A DNA stretch of 64,000 nt from Oligoflexia bacterium (GTDB taxonomy: Bacteria > Bdellovibrionota > Bacteriovoracia > Bacteriovoracales > Bacteriovoracaceae): assembly GCA_015231955.1 (NCBI GenBank), contig JADGAN010000010.1:1-64000 (forward strand). The letters are read 5' to 3'. Below, one piece after another: positions 1 through 8,949 of this stretch. The notes beneath the pieces were generated by a model, which made no database searches, was not told where the DNA came from, and worked only from the letters and a program-made list of their open reading frames with translations. A program made the translations under genes and the position numbers. How positions within the stretch are numbered: the first letter of the stretch is position 1; each line of letters begins with the position of its first letter.

Positions 1-73
1 ACACGCGTGTTCGTAAACATCTATTCTTTGATTTGAGACCTCCAGAAAATAAAACTGGAGTATGTCGGTGAGG

Positions 74-150
74 GAGCCGGATGGCTTAATAGGGCAAGTC
101 CGGTTCTATGGGGGGTGGGATGCATAATTTAGTGCATCTCCCATCTACCC
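74..150 (+). mobile_element. 3' end of a group II intron (domains V and VI)
   Basis: Positions 74-106 fold like intron domain V. GAGCCGGA (74-81) pairs with TCCGGTTC (99-106) and includes the G-U pair of the AGC catalytic triad. An inner GCTT/GGGC helix is capped by an AATA loop, giving a total of 33 nt, close to the usual 34. A second long hairpin follows (about 110-150), ending in CTACCC, as expected for domain VI and the 3' splice site. This is structural recognition, not a database match. The intron body and reverse transcriptase lie left of the window. No intron-encoded protein can be confirmed in the first 70 bases. Confidence 0.65.
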
Positions 151-196
151 GCGAAACTTACAAAAAATGATCTATGGTTTAATAAAGAGACTTAAA

Positions 197-222
197 GCTG
201 ATAGCAGTAATTGCTGATAGCA
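197..222. repeat. Two copies of a 10-nt direct repeat in the nhaD leader region
   Basis: GCTGATAGCA occurs at 197-206 and again at 213-222 with a 6-nt spacer. It lies in the 225-nt stretch between the intron end and nhaD, where I see no gene. It could be a binding site or chance. Confidence 0.3.
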
Positions 223-376
223 TCTGGATGAAAGTTGATGGTTGAAGGGAGTGAGCAGTTACTAATTTTCTTTAATATGTTGGCCTAACTGTATGCGATC
301 TGAATTTACAAAGATGCTAAGTTGTCATAGTTTTGAAATGGAACTCTCCTGAGAAATATTAACGATTTTTTATTTT

Positions 377-1672
377 GTGGATGGTTGTTTTATGGGTGTA
401 ATGATATTAATTGTACTATTTGTTTTCTTTTATCTCCTGATCATTTTTGAGCACCCGCTCAAGATAAACAAGGGGGCCGTTGCTATCTTTGCCGGCGCAG
501 TCCTTTGGATACTCCTACCATTCGTTACAACACTTACTGGGGAGTTTATTCATGAAAAGCTATTCCATCACCTCGTCGAAATTGCATCCATCATTTTTTT
601 CCTTAAAGGTGCAATGTCCATTGTCGAGATTATTGACTCATGCCATGGGATCAATCTAATAACGGACAGTATAACGACTAGAACTTTTGTAAACTTGCTG
701 TGGATTATCGCTGTCATCTCCTTCTTTCTATCTGCAGTTCTTGATAACCTAACAACTTCCATAGTCATGATGTCTTTTGTAAGAAAGATAAAACTAAAAT
801 CGACAGAGGTGAAAATTCTTGCAAGCATTATCATCATTGCCGCTAATGCTGGAGGGGCCTGGTCTCCAATAGGTGATGTCACCACCACTATGCTTTGGAT
901 TACCGGGAGGATTAGCAGTATACATACTATAGAGATGCTTATTCTTCCGAGCATTGTCTCCTTACTTGCACCGCTGATAGTTTTATCATTTCGTTACCGC
1001 CATAAGGTAATTGAAATGGATAATGCTTTCTTGTCCAATGCCACTTATTCCATAAGTAGGAGATCGAGTGCGATAGTTTTATTTACGGGTGTGGTATCTC
1101 TAATCTTAGTACCCATTATCAAGCAGATCACAGGCCTTCCCCCTTTCGTTGGGATCTTTTTTGGGTTTGGACTAACCTGGATTGTTTCGGAAATTTTCGT
1201 TGGAAGAAAACAGGATAACACTGTTCACATTCCAGATGCACTTCAAAAGGTGGATCTTTCAAATATTTACTTTTTTATAGGGATTTTACTATCTGTTGCG
1301 GCCTTAGAGAGTGCAGGAATACTAAAGCAGTGGGCAACCACTCTTTCTCACTACTTAACTAATATGAATGTTTTTGTTTCCATCCTAGGCATCTTATCTG
1401 CAGTAATTGACAATGTACCTCTAGTAGCTGGAACAATTAGTATGTATGGAACTGCAACTTATCCCATCGACCACTCACTATGGACACTGTTGGCATTCGC
1501 TGCAGGGACTGGTGGCAGCCTTCTCATCATAGGATCTGCAGCTGGTGTGGCCATTATGAATACCGCGAAAATAGATTTCTTCTGGTATTTAAAGTATGTT
1601 ACGCCCCTAGCGCTCTTAGGATATTTGCTAGGGATTGCATTCTACTTGCTACAAGTGCAGTTACTCTCTTGA
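377..1672 (+). CDS. nhaD: NhaD-type Na+/H+ antiporter
   Basis: An integral membrane protein of 431 residues with many hydrophobic segments, predicted to exchange Na+ for H+ across the inner membrane. The stretch LDNLTTSIVMM followed by IIAANAGGAWSPIGDVTT near residues 115-175 is the signature of the NhaD/ArsB-like ion transporter superfamily. A second half-repeat has IDNVPLVAG near residue 346. The length matches the family. The first possible start is GTG at 377. An ATG at 392, preceded by GGATGG, is an equally reasonable start and would remove five residues. The gene stands alone and converges on the chemotaxis block. Its stop codon overlaps the first base of the repeat at 1671. Confidence 0.9.
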   Translation: MDGCFMGVMILIVLFVFFYLLIIFEHPLKINKGAVAIFAGAVLWILLPFVTTLTGEFIHEKLFHHLVEIASIIFFLKGAMSIVEIIDSCHGINLITDSITTRTFVNLLWIIAVISFFLSAVLDNLTTSIVMMSFVRKIKLKSTEVKILASIIIIAANAGGAWSPIGDVTTTMLWITGRISSIHTIEMLILPSIVSLLAPLIVLSFRYRHKVIEMDNAFLSNATYSISRRSSAIVLFTGVVSLILVPIIKQITGLPPFVGIFFGFGLTWIVSEIFVGRKQDNTVHIPDALQKVDLSNIYFFIGILLSVAALESAGILKQWATTLSHYLTNMNVFVSILGILSAVIDNVPLVAGTISMYGTATYPIDHSLWTLLAFAAGTGGSLLIIGSAAGVAIMNTAKIDFFWYLKYVTPLALLGYLLGIAFYLLQVQLLS

Positions 1673-1717
1673 TTGCTGCTTTAGTTATAAGCAGATCTTT
1701 CCTAGATAAGATTTTAT
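1671..1717. repeat. Left copy of the direct repeat bracketing the chemotaxis block
   Basis: Matches 16012-16054: 33 of 35 bases are identical, then a 4-base insertion (ATAA), then eight more identical bases. Read on the minus strand, this copy encodes LGKICL followed by a stop, against LGKISL and stop at the end of the trehalose-6-phosphate synthase gene. It is therefore a detached copy of that gene's 3' end. It also contains a CTGCTT/AAGCAG hairpin with a 7-nt loop. Confidence 0.85.
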
Positions 1718-1724
1718 CCAGTTG

Positions 1725-3281
1725 TTATTTCCAGCACGATTCGAGAAGATTTTTGTGAATTTCTGCAAGTGGAACAATTTTGTTGGCAGCACCCATTTCA
1801 ATGGCAACTTTGGGCATGCCAAACACGACGGAGGATGCTTCGTCTTGAGCAAAGGTTTTTGCACCCATATTTTTAAGCTGAAGTAGACCTTCGGCCCCAT
1901 CGTTTCCCATACCCGTCATGATTACAGCAATAACTTTTCTGCGCTTGATTTTTGAGAGAGAGAGAAAGAGGTAATCGACGGATGGGCGAAAGCGATTTAC
2001 AGGCGGTTCACTTCTTACCGTTAAACGAAGTGTGGTGCCTTCTTCTTTTACTCCCATCTGAAAGCCGCCAGGTGCCACGTAGGCGACACCATTTTCGACA
2101 AGCTCGCCATCACGGGCCTCTTTGACGGTAAAGGGGCAAAGTTCATTTAAGCGATTGGCCCAGCTGGCAGAGAAAACCGGTGGAATGTGTTGAACAATGA
2201 GAAGGGGTGGAATAATTTTAGGCAAGCGGATCAAGACTTCAGTGACTGCCTCAACACCACCGGTTGATGCTCCAATGGCCAGCAGCTTTGAGCTGATAAG
2301 ATTTAGAGTTAAGTCAGGAGTAGAGAGAGCATTTGTGTCGATTTGCATTCTTTTTGGGGGAGGGCCACCTCCTGCAGGAGAAAATTTTTTTCGCGCTATT
2401 AGAGATGCAGCTGCAGCATCAATCGTGCTGATAAGTTTTTCTCCTAGATCTGTACTACTGCTATCGTTGCAGATGCAATCAAAGGCCCCAAACTCCAATG
2501 CCTCAACCATAGTTTTAGAATCAACATAACCTTGGCGAGAAAAGATAATGACCGAGACATCTTTGGTAAGTAGCTCTTTAAGAGAGAAACTTCCCTCTTT
2601 GCGATAAAGTTGAATATCAAGAAAGATGATTAGCTGAGGATTTGATTTTGCTTGTATCACTACTTCGGAAATGGAATGCACCGTGGGCAGGATGGCGAAG
2701 TTACGACCATGAGTGTTTTCTTTGATTATTTGATCAAGACCACTATAACTTTCAACAATCGCCAACGTGATGTTTTGATTAGTAGGAAGCTTTGATGTAT
2801 CTGGAGTGGATGTTTTTTGAATGAGTTTAAATTCGACATCACCAGTATTGCTATAGAGGACAATATTGCGTCCTAGTTTTCCTCCGACGGACTTTCCTGT
2901 TACAGGAATATCAAATTGCTTAAGGAGCTTAAAGGCGGTAGAGATGTTTTTTTCTGCAAAATTCATCATGTTTTTATTATGATCGAGATCATTTAAAACT
3001 TCACCGCCACCGAGGACCTTTGCAATAAGATCATTTTTGTTAGAGCCGGAACGTTTAAATTCACGAATAAGATTTGGAATGGCAAGATTGCCATAGTTGT
3101 TATCGTTACTAGTGCTCATTCCCAATGGCCCTCGTTCAGGGAGAGCATAATGACAAAGCCCTCCCCAGTGATTTTTTTTATCATAGAGACAAACGGCCAC
3201 ACAAGAACCAATGATAGTGCGAATGCATGTAGGTTCTTTAGCGAAGTGGATCTCACCGGGTTTTACGAATTCACTTTTCAT
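1725..3281 (-). CDS. CheD-receiver-CheB fusion: receptor deamidase plus methylesterase
   Basis: A single 518-residue protein with three modules. Residues about 1-155 are CheD, the receptor glutamine deamidase, with the catalytic C27 in IIGSC and H44. Residues about 172-295 have a receiver-like pattern: D222 sits where the phospho-acceptor should be, but the N-terminal acidic pair is replaced by VES and the conserved Lys near the end is absent. Residues about 330-515 are the CheB methylesterase with a complete triad: S339 in GASTGG, H365 in QHIPP and D461 in MGNDGA. It is the last gene of the operon, 4 nt after cheR. The deamidase and esterase would act on the same receptor methylation sites. 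The receiver is probably not phosphorylated normally (inference). Confidence 0.9.
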   Translation of the reverse strand: MKSEFVKPGEIHFAKEPTCIRTIIGSCVAVCLYDKKNHWGGLCHYALPERGPLGMSTSNDNNYGNLAIPNLIREFKRSGSNKNDLIAKVLGGGEVLNDLDHNKNMMNFAEKNISTAFKLLKQFDIPVTGKSVGGKLGRNIVLYSNTGDVEFKLIQKTSTPDTSKLPTNQNITLAIVESYSGLDQIIKENTHGRNFAILPTVHSISEVVIQAKSNPQLIIFLDIQLYRKEGSFSLKELLTKDVSVIIFSRQGYVDSKTMVEALEFGAFDCICNDSSSTDLGEKLISTIDAAAASLIARKKFSPAGGGPPPKRMQIDTNALSTPDLTLNLISSKLLAIGASTGGVEAVTEVLIRLPKIIPPLLIVQHIPPVFSASWANRLNELCPFTVKEARDGELVENGVAYVAPGGFQMGVKEEGTTLRLTVRSEPPVNRFRPSVDYLFLSLSKIKRRKVIAVIMTGMGNDGAEGLLQLKNMGAKTFAQDEASSVVFGMPKVAIEMGAANKIVPLAEIHKNLLESCWK

Positions 3282-3285
3282 AAGC

Positions 3286-4143
3286 TTAAAATTTTCTAAA
3301 TACTGCTGAACGAATCATTTTTAATTGGTCATCTACACCATGCAGATTTTCAGAATGGCCAATAAACAAAAGCCCATCTTGTCTGAGATGGGACAATAGA
3401 TTTCCAATCACTTTAGTGATACCTTCTCTATCAAAATAGATTAAAACATTTCTTACAAAAATAATGTCAAATTGTGTTGGAAATCTCTCTTCTCCCATTA
3501 AGTTATATTGTCTAAATTTAATTTTGCTCTTTAATTCCTCTCTTATTTTATAGTGACCGGAACAGCGACCAGTTCCCCTAAGCAAGGATTTGGCCGCGAT
3601 ATTAAGCGGGACTGTATGTTCGATAAGTTCACGGGCATAAACACCAGTTTTAGCAAGATCTAAAACTTTTGTATTGATGTCAGTACCCAGAATACGAAAA
3701 TCAATTTTAGGATAGGCACTTATTATGTCGTTAAATTCCATCGCCAGAGTGTAGACCTCTTCTCCTGTAGAGCAAGCAGCTGACCAAATCATGAGTGTCT
3801 TGCTGTTATGCTGTTTGCTTAGTAGCGTATTTAATTTAGGTATGTATTCGTGGCGCAAATAATCGAAGTGCTGTTTTTCTCGATAAAAATCGGTTTTGTT
3901 GGTAGTGAGAGCATTGATATAAAATTCCATCTCTGTAGGATTTTGCTCCAGGTATTGGATGTATTGACGATATCCATCGAGTTCTAGTTGAATCAGGCGG
4001 CGGTAAATTCGTGATTGCATCAAGGTTTTTTTTGTTTCGTTAAGTTTTAGGCCCGCAACTCTATAGATAAGATCCTTGAGATAATTGAAATCTCGATCGG
4101 AAAGTTCAAATTGAAAATGAAGATCGACTGCTTCGCTACTCAC
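3286..4143 (-). CDS. cheR: CheR chemoreceptor methyltransferase
   Basis: Transfers methyl groups from S-adenosylmethionine to receptor glutamates. At 285 residues it has the usual CheR length. The N-terminal helical domain (about 1-80) is followed by the SAM-binding motif WSAACSTGEEVY and the family motif FDIIFVRNVLIYFD. It sits between cheA and the CheD-CheB fusion, 20 nt and 4 nt away, so methylation and demethylation enzymes are co-transcribed. Two receptors of this block end in aromatic pentapeptide-like tails that could recruit it. Confidence 0.95.
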   Translation of the reverse strand: MSSEAVDLHFQFELSDRDFNYLKDLIYRVAGLKLNETKKTLMQSRIYRRLIQLELDGYRQYIQYLEQNPTEMEFYINALTTNKTDFYREKQHFDYLRHEYIPKLNTLLSKQHNSKTLMIWSAACSTGEEVYTLAMEFNDIISAYPKIDFRILGTDINTKVLDLAKTGVYARELIEHTVPLNIAAKSLLRGTGRCSGHYKIREELKSKIKFRQYNLMGEERFPTQFDIIFVRNVLIYFDREGITKVIGNLLSHLRQDGLLFIGHSENLHGVDDQLKMIRSAVFRKF

Positions 4144-4163
4144 GAAATCCTCCTATGAGCATA

Positions 4164-5906
4164 CTAGGTGCTTACTCCTTGATAAAGGCGGATAATGGAG
4201 GCAACATCTAAAATCAAAGCCGCCTTACCATCTGCTAAAATAGTACCACCGCTAAATCCAGGTCTATGCTTTAATTCACTACCTAAGTTTTTAAATACAA
4301 TTTTTTGCTGGCCAAGAATATCATGAATGCGTAGGGCATATTCGCGACCATGGTGTTCAATAATGATGGCAAGCACATTGCCTTCTGTCTTGTCACAGAC
4401 TCCCAAGAGCAGCGATTTAATATCAATAAGAGGCATCACTCGGCCTTTGATATCGATAATTTTTTCTTGTTCATCAACACGATGGCAGGTGTCGCTGGCA
4501 ATTTGTACAATTTCTTTGACATCAGCATTAGGGATTATGAATTTACCATCATCAATGAGTACAATCATTCCGTTGAAAATTCCAAGCGAGAGAGGAAGTT
4601 TAATGATGTAGTTTGTGCCTTTGGCCTCTTCGGTTTTTATGTCAATACTTCCTCTGAATTTATCCACAAAATTTTTAACCACATTCATACCAACACCGCG
4701 ACCGGAAAGTTCTGATACTTGTTCTTTTGTAGAAAAATCACTTTTAAAAATAAGTTGATAAATTTCTTTGTCATTAAGCGATTGTTCTGGAGTAATGATC
4801 TTTTTTTCTATTGCGCGCTTTAAAATTTTTTCTTTATTAAGTCCATTGCCATCATCTACGATTTCAATATAAAGAAATCCTCCGTGAGTGCTGGCACTGA
4901 GTTTAATTGTTCCTTCTGGTTTTTTTCCCATCTCCTTCCTGATAGCGGCAGGCTCAATCCCATGATCGATGGCATTTCTTATTAAGTGTACTAGTGGAGA
5001 ATCGAGTTCATCGAGAATTGTCTTATCTACTTCAAGCGCTTCACCTTGAGTTATGAAATTAACCTCTTTATTTAATTGCTTAGCGGTATCGCGCACAATT
5101 CGCTTCATTTTGCTGAAGATAGTATTTAAATTAAACATCCGCAAAGAGAGTGCAGTCTGTTGCAGGTGGTAGGTTATCTTACTTAATTGTACAATGGTTT
5201 TTTCAATCATCTCTCCATTGGCACTAAGATTCATCCTCCCTTGATCTAATATGGTGTTGAGGATTGCTTGTTCTCCAAGAGCATCAAGAAGGCCATCCAC
5301 TTTGCTAAGAGGCAAGCGAATGTACTCGTCCTGCTTTTTATCGTGTTTTTCCTGTTTTTCTGATCTTTCTGGTTTTTCCTCAATGATCTCTTCATGATTC
5401 TCTTCTTTAAATGAACCATCTTCATTGACAAAATCACTGATATCAATTTGCTTGGCACATTGATTTTCTAGAGAAGCTGGCACGACCTCTGGTGCCGATT
5501 TTTCTCCACTACCTTGCAAGATCACTTGGATTTCACTGGTGATATCTGAATTATCGGGAAAGATGATTTGTCCATCAAGAGAATCTTGACATAGAGAGAA
5601 CATAATCTTGAGCCGATCATTGGATGCCAACAAAATATCCACCACCTCTCCGTTTACAGCAATCAACTCTTGAATAATTTTAGAGAGGAGATTTTCAATC
5701 TGATGAGTAAATTTTGATAAAGCCTCCAACCCTACTGCAGCAGAGGAGCCTTTGATGTTGTGATAGACACGAAAAATGTGCTGAATATGTTCTTTATTTG
5801 AAGGATCAGATTCTAGCTCTAAAAAAGTGCTTTCCACCTCGACAATGAGCTCTGCTGCTTCAATAAGAAAACATTTTCGCATTTCAACTAAGACAGTATC
5901 TTCCAT
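4164..5906 (-). CDS. cheA: CheA chemotaxis histidine kinase
   Basis: The signal-transducing kinase of the array, 580 residues. The N-terminal Hpt domain carries the phosphorylation site H49 in YHNIKGSS. A charged linker (about 150-200) replaces an obvious CheY-binding P2 domain. It is followed by the dimerisation domain, an ATPase domain with the N box in LVHLIRNAIDHG and the glycine box VDDGNGLN, and a C-terminal CheW-like regulatory domain. It lies 22 nt downstream of cheW. No cheY lies beside it, so the phosphoryl acceptor is not obvious from the operon. Confidence 0.95.
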   Translation of the reverse strand: MEDTVLVEMRKCFLIEAAELIVEVESTFLELESDPSNKEHIQHIFRVYHNIKGSSAAVGLEALSKFTHQIENLLSKIIQELIAVNGEVVDILLASNDRLKIMFSLCQDSLDGQIIFPDNSDITSEIQVILQGSGEKSAPEVVPASLENQCAKQIDISDFVNEDGSFKEENHEEIIEEKPERSEKQEKHDKKQDEYIRLPLSKVDGLLDALGEQAILNTILDQGRMNLSANGEMIEKTIVQLSKITYHLQQTALSLRMFNLNTIFSKMKRIVRDTAKQLNKEVNFITQGEALEVDKTILDELDSPLVHLIRNAIDHGIEPAAIRKEMGKKPEGTIKLSASTHGGFLYIEIVDDGNGLNKEKILKRAIEKKIITPEQSLNDKEIYQLIFKSDFSTKEQVSELSGRGVGMNVVKNFVDKFRGSIDIKTEEAKGTNYIIKLPLSLGIFNGMIVLIDDGKFIIPNADVKEIVQIASDTCHRVDEQEKIIDIKGRVMPLIDIKSLLLGVCDKTEGNVLAIIIEHHGREYALRIHDILGQQKIVFKNLGSELKHRPGFSGGTILADGKAALILDVASIIRLYQGVST

Positions 5907-5928
5907 AACCTATCCTTAGAAGTGAAAA

Positions 5929-6456
5929 TTAACTTGCGCTTGTTGGTTGTTCTTTAAGGAGTTTTAATTCATCGATATTCAAAGTTTGGCCAATATTAAG
6001 CAGTAGTGTAAGGCCTTTATCTTTTTTAGCAACTCCAGTAATAAACTCTTTGGCAATTTTACTTTGGATATCTAAATTATTTTCAATTTGTGCTGTATCA
6101 TAATTTGCAACCTCAATCACATCGTCTACGACAACACCTAAAGTGAATCCATCAATTTCAGTAATGATGATACAAGTTTTCTTAGGTAAGTATTGGCCCG
6201 AGGGCAGCGAGAGTTTTAAGCGTAAGTCAATAACGGAAATAATTTTACCGCGAAGATTGATGATACCTTTAAAAAACGGTGGAACATGGGGAACAGAGAC
6301 AATACTTACAAGTCCGATCACCTCTTTAACAGAAAAAAGTGGTATTCCATATTTTTCTTCAGCAAGATCAAATATGAGATACTTGTTTTTTTTGGCACCA
6401 TTTTTATTGAGTTCTTCACGTCCGAGGGCCACTTGCATTTGTAAATCATTTTTCAT
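5929..6456 (-). CDS. cheW: CheW coupling protein (first copy)
   Basis: Links chemoreceptors to CheA. A CheW domain covers about residues 25-165, with KYLIFDLAEEKYGIPL at the start and FKGIINLRGKIISVIDLR in the core. I place the start at the ATG at 6456 because AAGGA lies 7 nt upstream. The frame also has an in-frame ATG at 6471, five codons earlier. It follows the receptor gene with a short gap and precedes cheA. The second CheW at 15214 is clearly related in sequence, with the same INLRGKIISVID core. Confidence 0.93.
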   Translation of the reverse strand: MKNDLQMQVALGREELNKNGAKKNKYLIFDLAEEKYGIPLFSVKEVIGLVSIVSVPHVPPFFKGIINLRGKIISVIDLRLKLSLPSGQYLPKKTCIIITEIDGFTLGVVVDDVIEVANYDTAQIENNLDIQSKIAKEFITGVAKKDKGLTLLLNIGQTLNIDELKLLKEQPTSAS

Positions 6457-6475
6457 ATCGTTTCCTTCCATTAAG

Positions 6476-8230
6476 TTAGAGTGATTCCCAATCGCCAGAG
6501 GCCTTTCCCTGTTTCGGCGCTCCTTCCTCTTCTTTTGCTACCACCACAAGGCGTTTAAGAGGGATAACATTATTATGCTCGTGTTTATTGAGCTTGAGTT
6601 TTGCTGCCACTTGGGTATTAAGGTGAACTTGTTTAGTAATAGAAGCAGCTTGCCGTTCGATACTATCGCCTTTACTAATAAGCGAGCTTAAATCCACTAC
6701 TACTTGCTTTAACGTATCAACTTGAGAGTTTAGCTCTTCCGCAGCACTAGCAGTCTCTTCACTGGTTGAGGCATTCTCTTGAATTGCCTTATCAAGCTGT
6801 TCTACTGCAGAATTGATTTGCCGTATTCCCGATGCTTGCTCATTAGAGGCGGTTAAAACTTGCGATGCTGCTTTTTGAACGATCTGTGCTTTCTTACCTA
6901 TTTCTTGTAACACCCGAGAGGTCTCTTCAACTAGCTTATATCCTTCATCCACTTTACTCTTATTTTCATTGGAAACAGCTTCTGCTTGGCGAATGCTATC
7001 CTTTACAATTTGAGCAATCTCCTGGGCCGCTTTGCCGCTCATCTGTGCTAAATTTCCTACCTCTTGTGCAACTACTGCAAAGCCACGTCCATGCTCACCT
7101 GCACGCTCGGCTTCCACTGAGGCATTAAAGGAGAGAAGTTTGGTTTGAAAAACAATCTCATCCATAATCTCAGTTTTTTCACCAATGTTATCGATTACTT
7201 TTACCAATTGTTCAATCTTTTCATTGCTTTTTAAGATCTCATGCATGGCCCGTTGAAGCTGTTCCATTGCCGCTTTGGCTTCTTCAGAAATTCCGACAAC
7301 CTTTTCAGAAAGCTCGAGGGCACTTTTGGCGTTTTCTAAGTTATTATTGATTTGACCATTCATCTCTTCGAGTGCTGCCGAGGTCTCTTCAATAGAGGAG
7401 GCCTGTTCACTCGAAGCTTGCGACACTTGCTGACTACCAGAGGAAACCTCTTGAGAGGCAGAGCCAACTTGAGTTGAACAATCGGAAAGAGAGGTGATTG
7501 AGGTTGCGAGTGCTTGAACAATTGAACGAATGATCGAGATGCTGATAAAGATGGAGGTGATTATAGCGCTAATACTAAAAATAAAGATTAACCAATAGAC
7601 AGAATTGCTAGTGGTATTGGAGCTGTCTTCAGCAATTTTTGTGTTTTTACCTTGAATTTTTAGTAACTCTTCTAGACTGGTTTCAGCTATAGCAAAATAT
7701 TTCATCCCTTCCATAGAAAGATTAAAGGCCTTATCGTCAAGTTTATCAATTTCTGATTTTAATTTTAGAGCTTCTACTTCTGAAAGTAGCTTCATTTGTG
7801 CTAATTTTTCATCCTTTTGTTTAATGAGAGTAACTACTTTTTCATGATGTTCTTTCCAGGTGTTCCATTTACCAATGAATTGTTTCCATTCGATCGCTTC
7901 ATCAGCGCTTTGTTCCAGCGGTTCATACGCTTTCCATGCTTGATCGATATGCTTTGAAATTTCTTCTCTGCGATCATAAATTGTTTTGCGGATGTTGGCA
8001 TCTAATCGTCGCAGCAACAAGGAGCGCTCGACTTCTTTCAGGGAAATTTGTCCTTTATCAATAACGCTAAGATAGCGCTCACTAGGCATCAGTACCTTGG
8101 TGATATGATAAGTGATATTGGTCACTTTTTGAATAGCAAAAAAAGCAATCAAAGAGGTGATAACAAGAAAAGCAATTAAGGCAGCAGATAGAATAATGAT
8201 TTTTTTATCAATTTTCATTTTTGTCGACAT
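6476..8230 (-). CDS. Methyl-accepting chemotaxis protein with a four-helix-bundle sensor
   Basis: A 584-residue chemoreceptor. A transmembrane helix near residues 10-32 is followed by a helical periplasmic region (about 40-200), probably a 4HB-type ligand domain. A second membrane helix lies near 210-235, then a long cytoplasmic signalling rod. The hairpin tip reads [19 protein letters not shown]. The protein ends in DWESL, which resembles the C-terminal pentapeptide that tethers CheR in other receptors. The start ATG has AGGAG 7 nt upstream. It is the first gene of the receptor-cheW-cheA-cheR-cheD/B operon and lies behind a sigma28-like promoter. Confidence 0.93.
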   Translation of the reverse strand: MSTKMKIDKKIIILSAALIAFLVITSLIAFFAIQKVTNITYHITKVLMPSERYLSVIDKGQISLKEVERSLLLRRLDANIRKTIYDRREEISKHIDQAWKAYEPLEQSADEAIEWKQFIGKWNTWKEHHEKVVTLIKQKDEKLAQMKLLSEVEALKLKSEIDKLDDKAFNLSMEGMKYFAIAETSLEELLKIQGKNTKIAEDSSNTTSNSVYWLIFIFSISAIITSIFISISIIRSIVQALATSITSLSDCSTQVGSASQEVSSGSQQVSQASSEQASSIEETSAALEEMNGQINNNLENAKSALELSEKVVGISEEAKAAMEQLQRAMHEILKSNEKIEQLVKVIDNIGEKTEIMDEIVFQTKLLSFNASVEAERAGEHGRGFAVVAQEVGNLAQMSGKAAQEIAQIVKDSIRQAEAVSNENKSKVDEGYKLVEETSRVLQEIGKKAQIVQKAASQVLTASNEQASGIRQINSAVEQLDKAIQENASTSEETASAAEELNSQVDTLKQVVVDLSSLISKGDSIERQAASITKQVHLNTQVAAKLKLNKHEHNNVIPLKRLVVVAKEEEGAPKQGKASGDWESL

Positions 8231-8270
8231 TATTATCTCCTGTAAACTTAATTATATTACACCAGATTTG

Positions 8271-8297
8271 ATTTCGGAATATTAGATAAAAACTTTA
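8271..8297 (-). promoter_or_regulatory. Sigma28-type promoter for the chemotaxis operon
   Basis: On the minus strand, TAAAGTTT (8297-8290) is followed by 11 nt and TCCGAAAT (8278-8271). The enterobacterial FliA consensus is TAAAGTTT-N11-GCCGATAA, so the match is eight of eight and five of eight with exact spacing. The receptor ATG follows about 40 nt downstream. The motif was found by eye. Confidence 0.5.
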
Positions 8298-8323
8298 AAG
8301 ATTTTCACACTAATTTTCGATGA
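8296..8323 (+). promoter_or_regulatory. Possible divergent sigma28-like promoter for the response regulator
   Basis: TAAAGATT (8296-8303), then 12 nt, then TTCGATGA (8316-8323), 22 nt before the regulator ATG. It matches seven of eight and five of eight consensus positions with spacing one longer than ideal. The central CTTTAAAG is palindromic and is shared with the opposite promoter. Confidence 0.35.
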
Positions 8324-8345
8324 ATAGAAAGAAGAGAACCAAAAA

Positions 8346-8948
8346 ATGGAGAATTTTATTATGATGACCAACTCGCATGTTCCGATCGTGAAAATTGATC
8401 AAGATAATTTGCATGATAGTGCAATTCTTATTGTAGATGATGAAAAAGACATTAGAAGCATTGTGAAAAAAATTTTACGTCCGCATATTGCACGTTTTTT
8501 TGAAGCAGGAAATGGATTGGATGCTATTGATATTTTGAGTGAGGAGAAGATTGATCTTGCCATTATCGATCTGAAAATGCCCAGGATGGGAGGTATAGAA
8601 TTGTTGAAACAGATCAATAGCAATTATTCCAATGTGGTGCCAATTATTTTAACCGCCTTTGGGGATAAAGAATCTGCTATTTGTGCAATTCAAAACAACG
8701 CCTATGATTTCTTGGAAAAGCCTATCAATTCTGGAATTTTAGTTCATCGAATAAATAAAGCAATCGAGCTTGCTAAAAATCGTTCTCTGCTTAGAGCAGC
8801 GGCCAAAGAGTATGCTATGCAATTTTTAGAGAAAAATATTGCTAGCAAATTTGATTCTTTACCGATACAAGAACAAAATAAAATTCTTTCTGCTGCTTTG
8901 GGGTTGATTAAATTAAAGCAAAATCCTGCTCGAAAAAAAACAGGTTAG
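8346..8948 (+). CDS. Single-domain response regulator with a helical C-terminal tail
   Basis: Residues about 25-145 form a complete receiver: acidic pair in LIVDDE, phospho-acceptor D75 in IIDLKMP, and the conserved Lys in FLEKPI. The last 55 residues are predicted helical with no DNA-binding motif I recognise. It is the only stand-alone receiver near the chemotaxis genes and is a candidate CheY-like output or phosphate sink for CheA. Alternatively it may pair with the hybrid kinase whose gene ends two bases away on the other strand. The ATG at 8346 has GAAGAGA upstream; ATGs at 8361 and 8364 are alternatives. Confidence 0.9.
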   Translation: MENFIMMTNSHVPIVKIDQDNLHDSAILIVDDEKDIRSIVKKILRPHIARFFEAGNGLDAIDILSEEKIDLAIIDLKMPRMGGIELLKQINSNYSNVVPIILTAFGDKESAICAIQNNAYDFLEKPINSGILVHRINKAIELAKNRSLLRAAAKEYAMQFLEKNIASKFDSLPIQEQNKILSAALGLIKLKQNPARKKTG

Positions 8949-8949
8949 A

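Noticed and set aside
1-69. C-terminus of an intron-encoded reverse transcriptase at the window start
   Set aside because: One frame is open for 22 codons, but the residues do not match any maturase ending I recognise.
568-954. 128-codon minus-strand frame inside nhaD
   Set aside because: Fully antisense to a clear transporter gene, with no ribosome-binding site and no recognisable domain.
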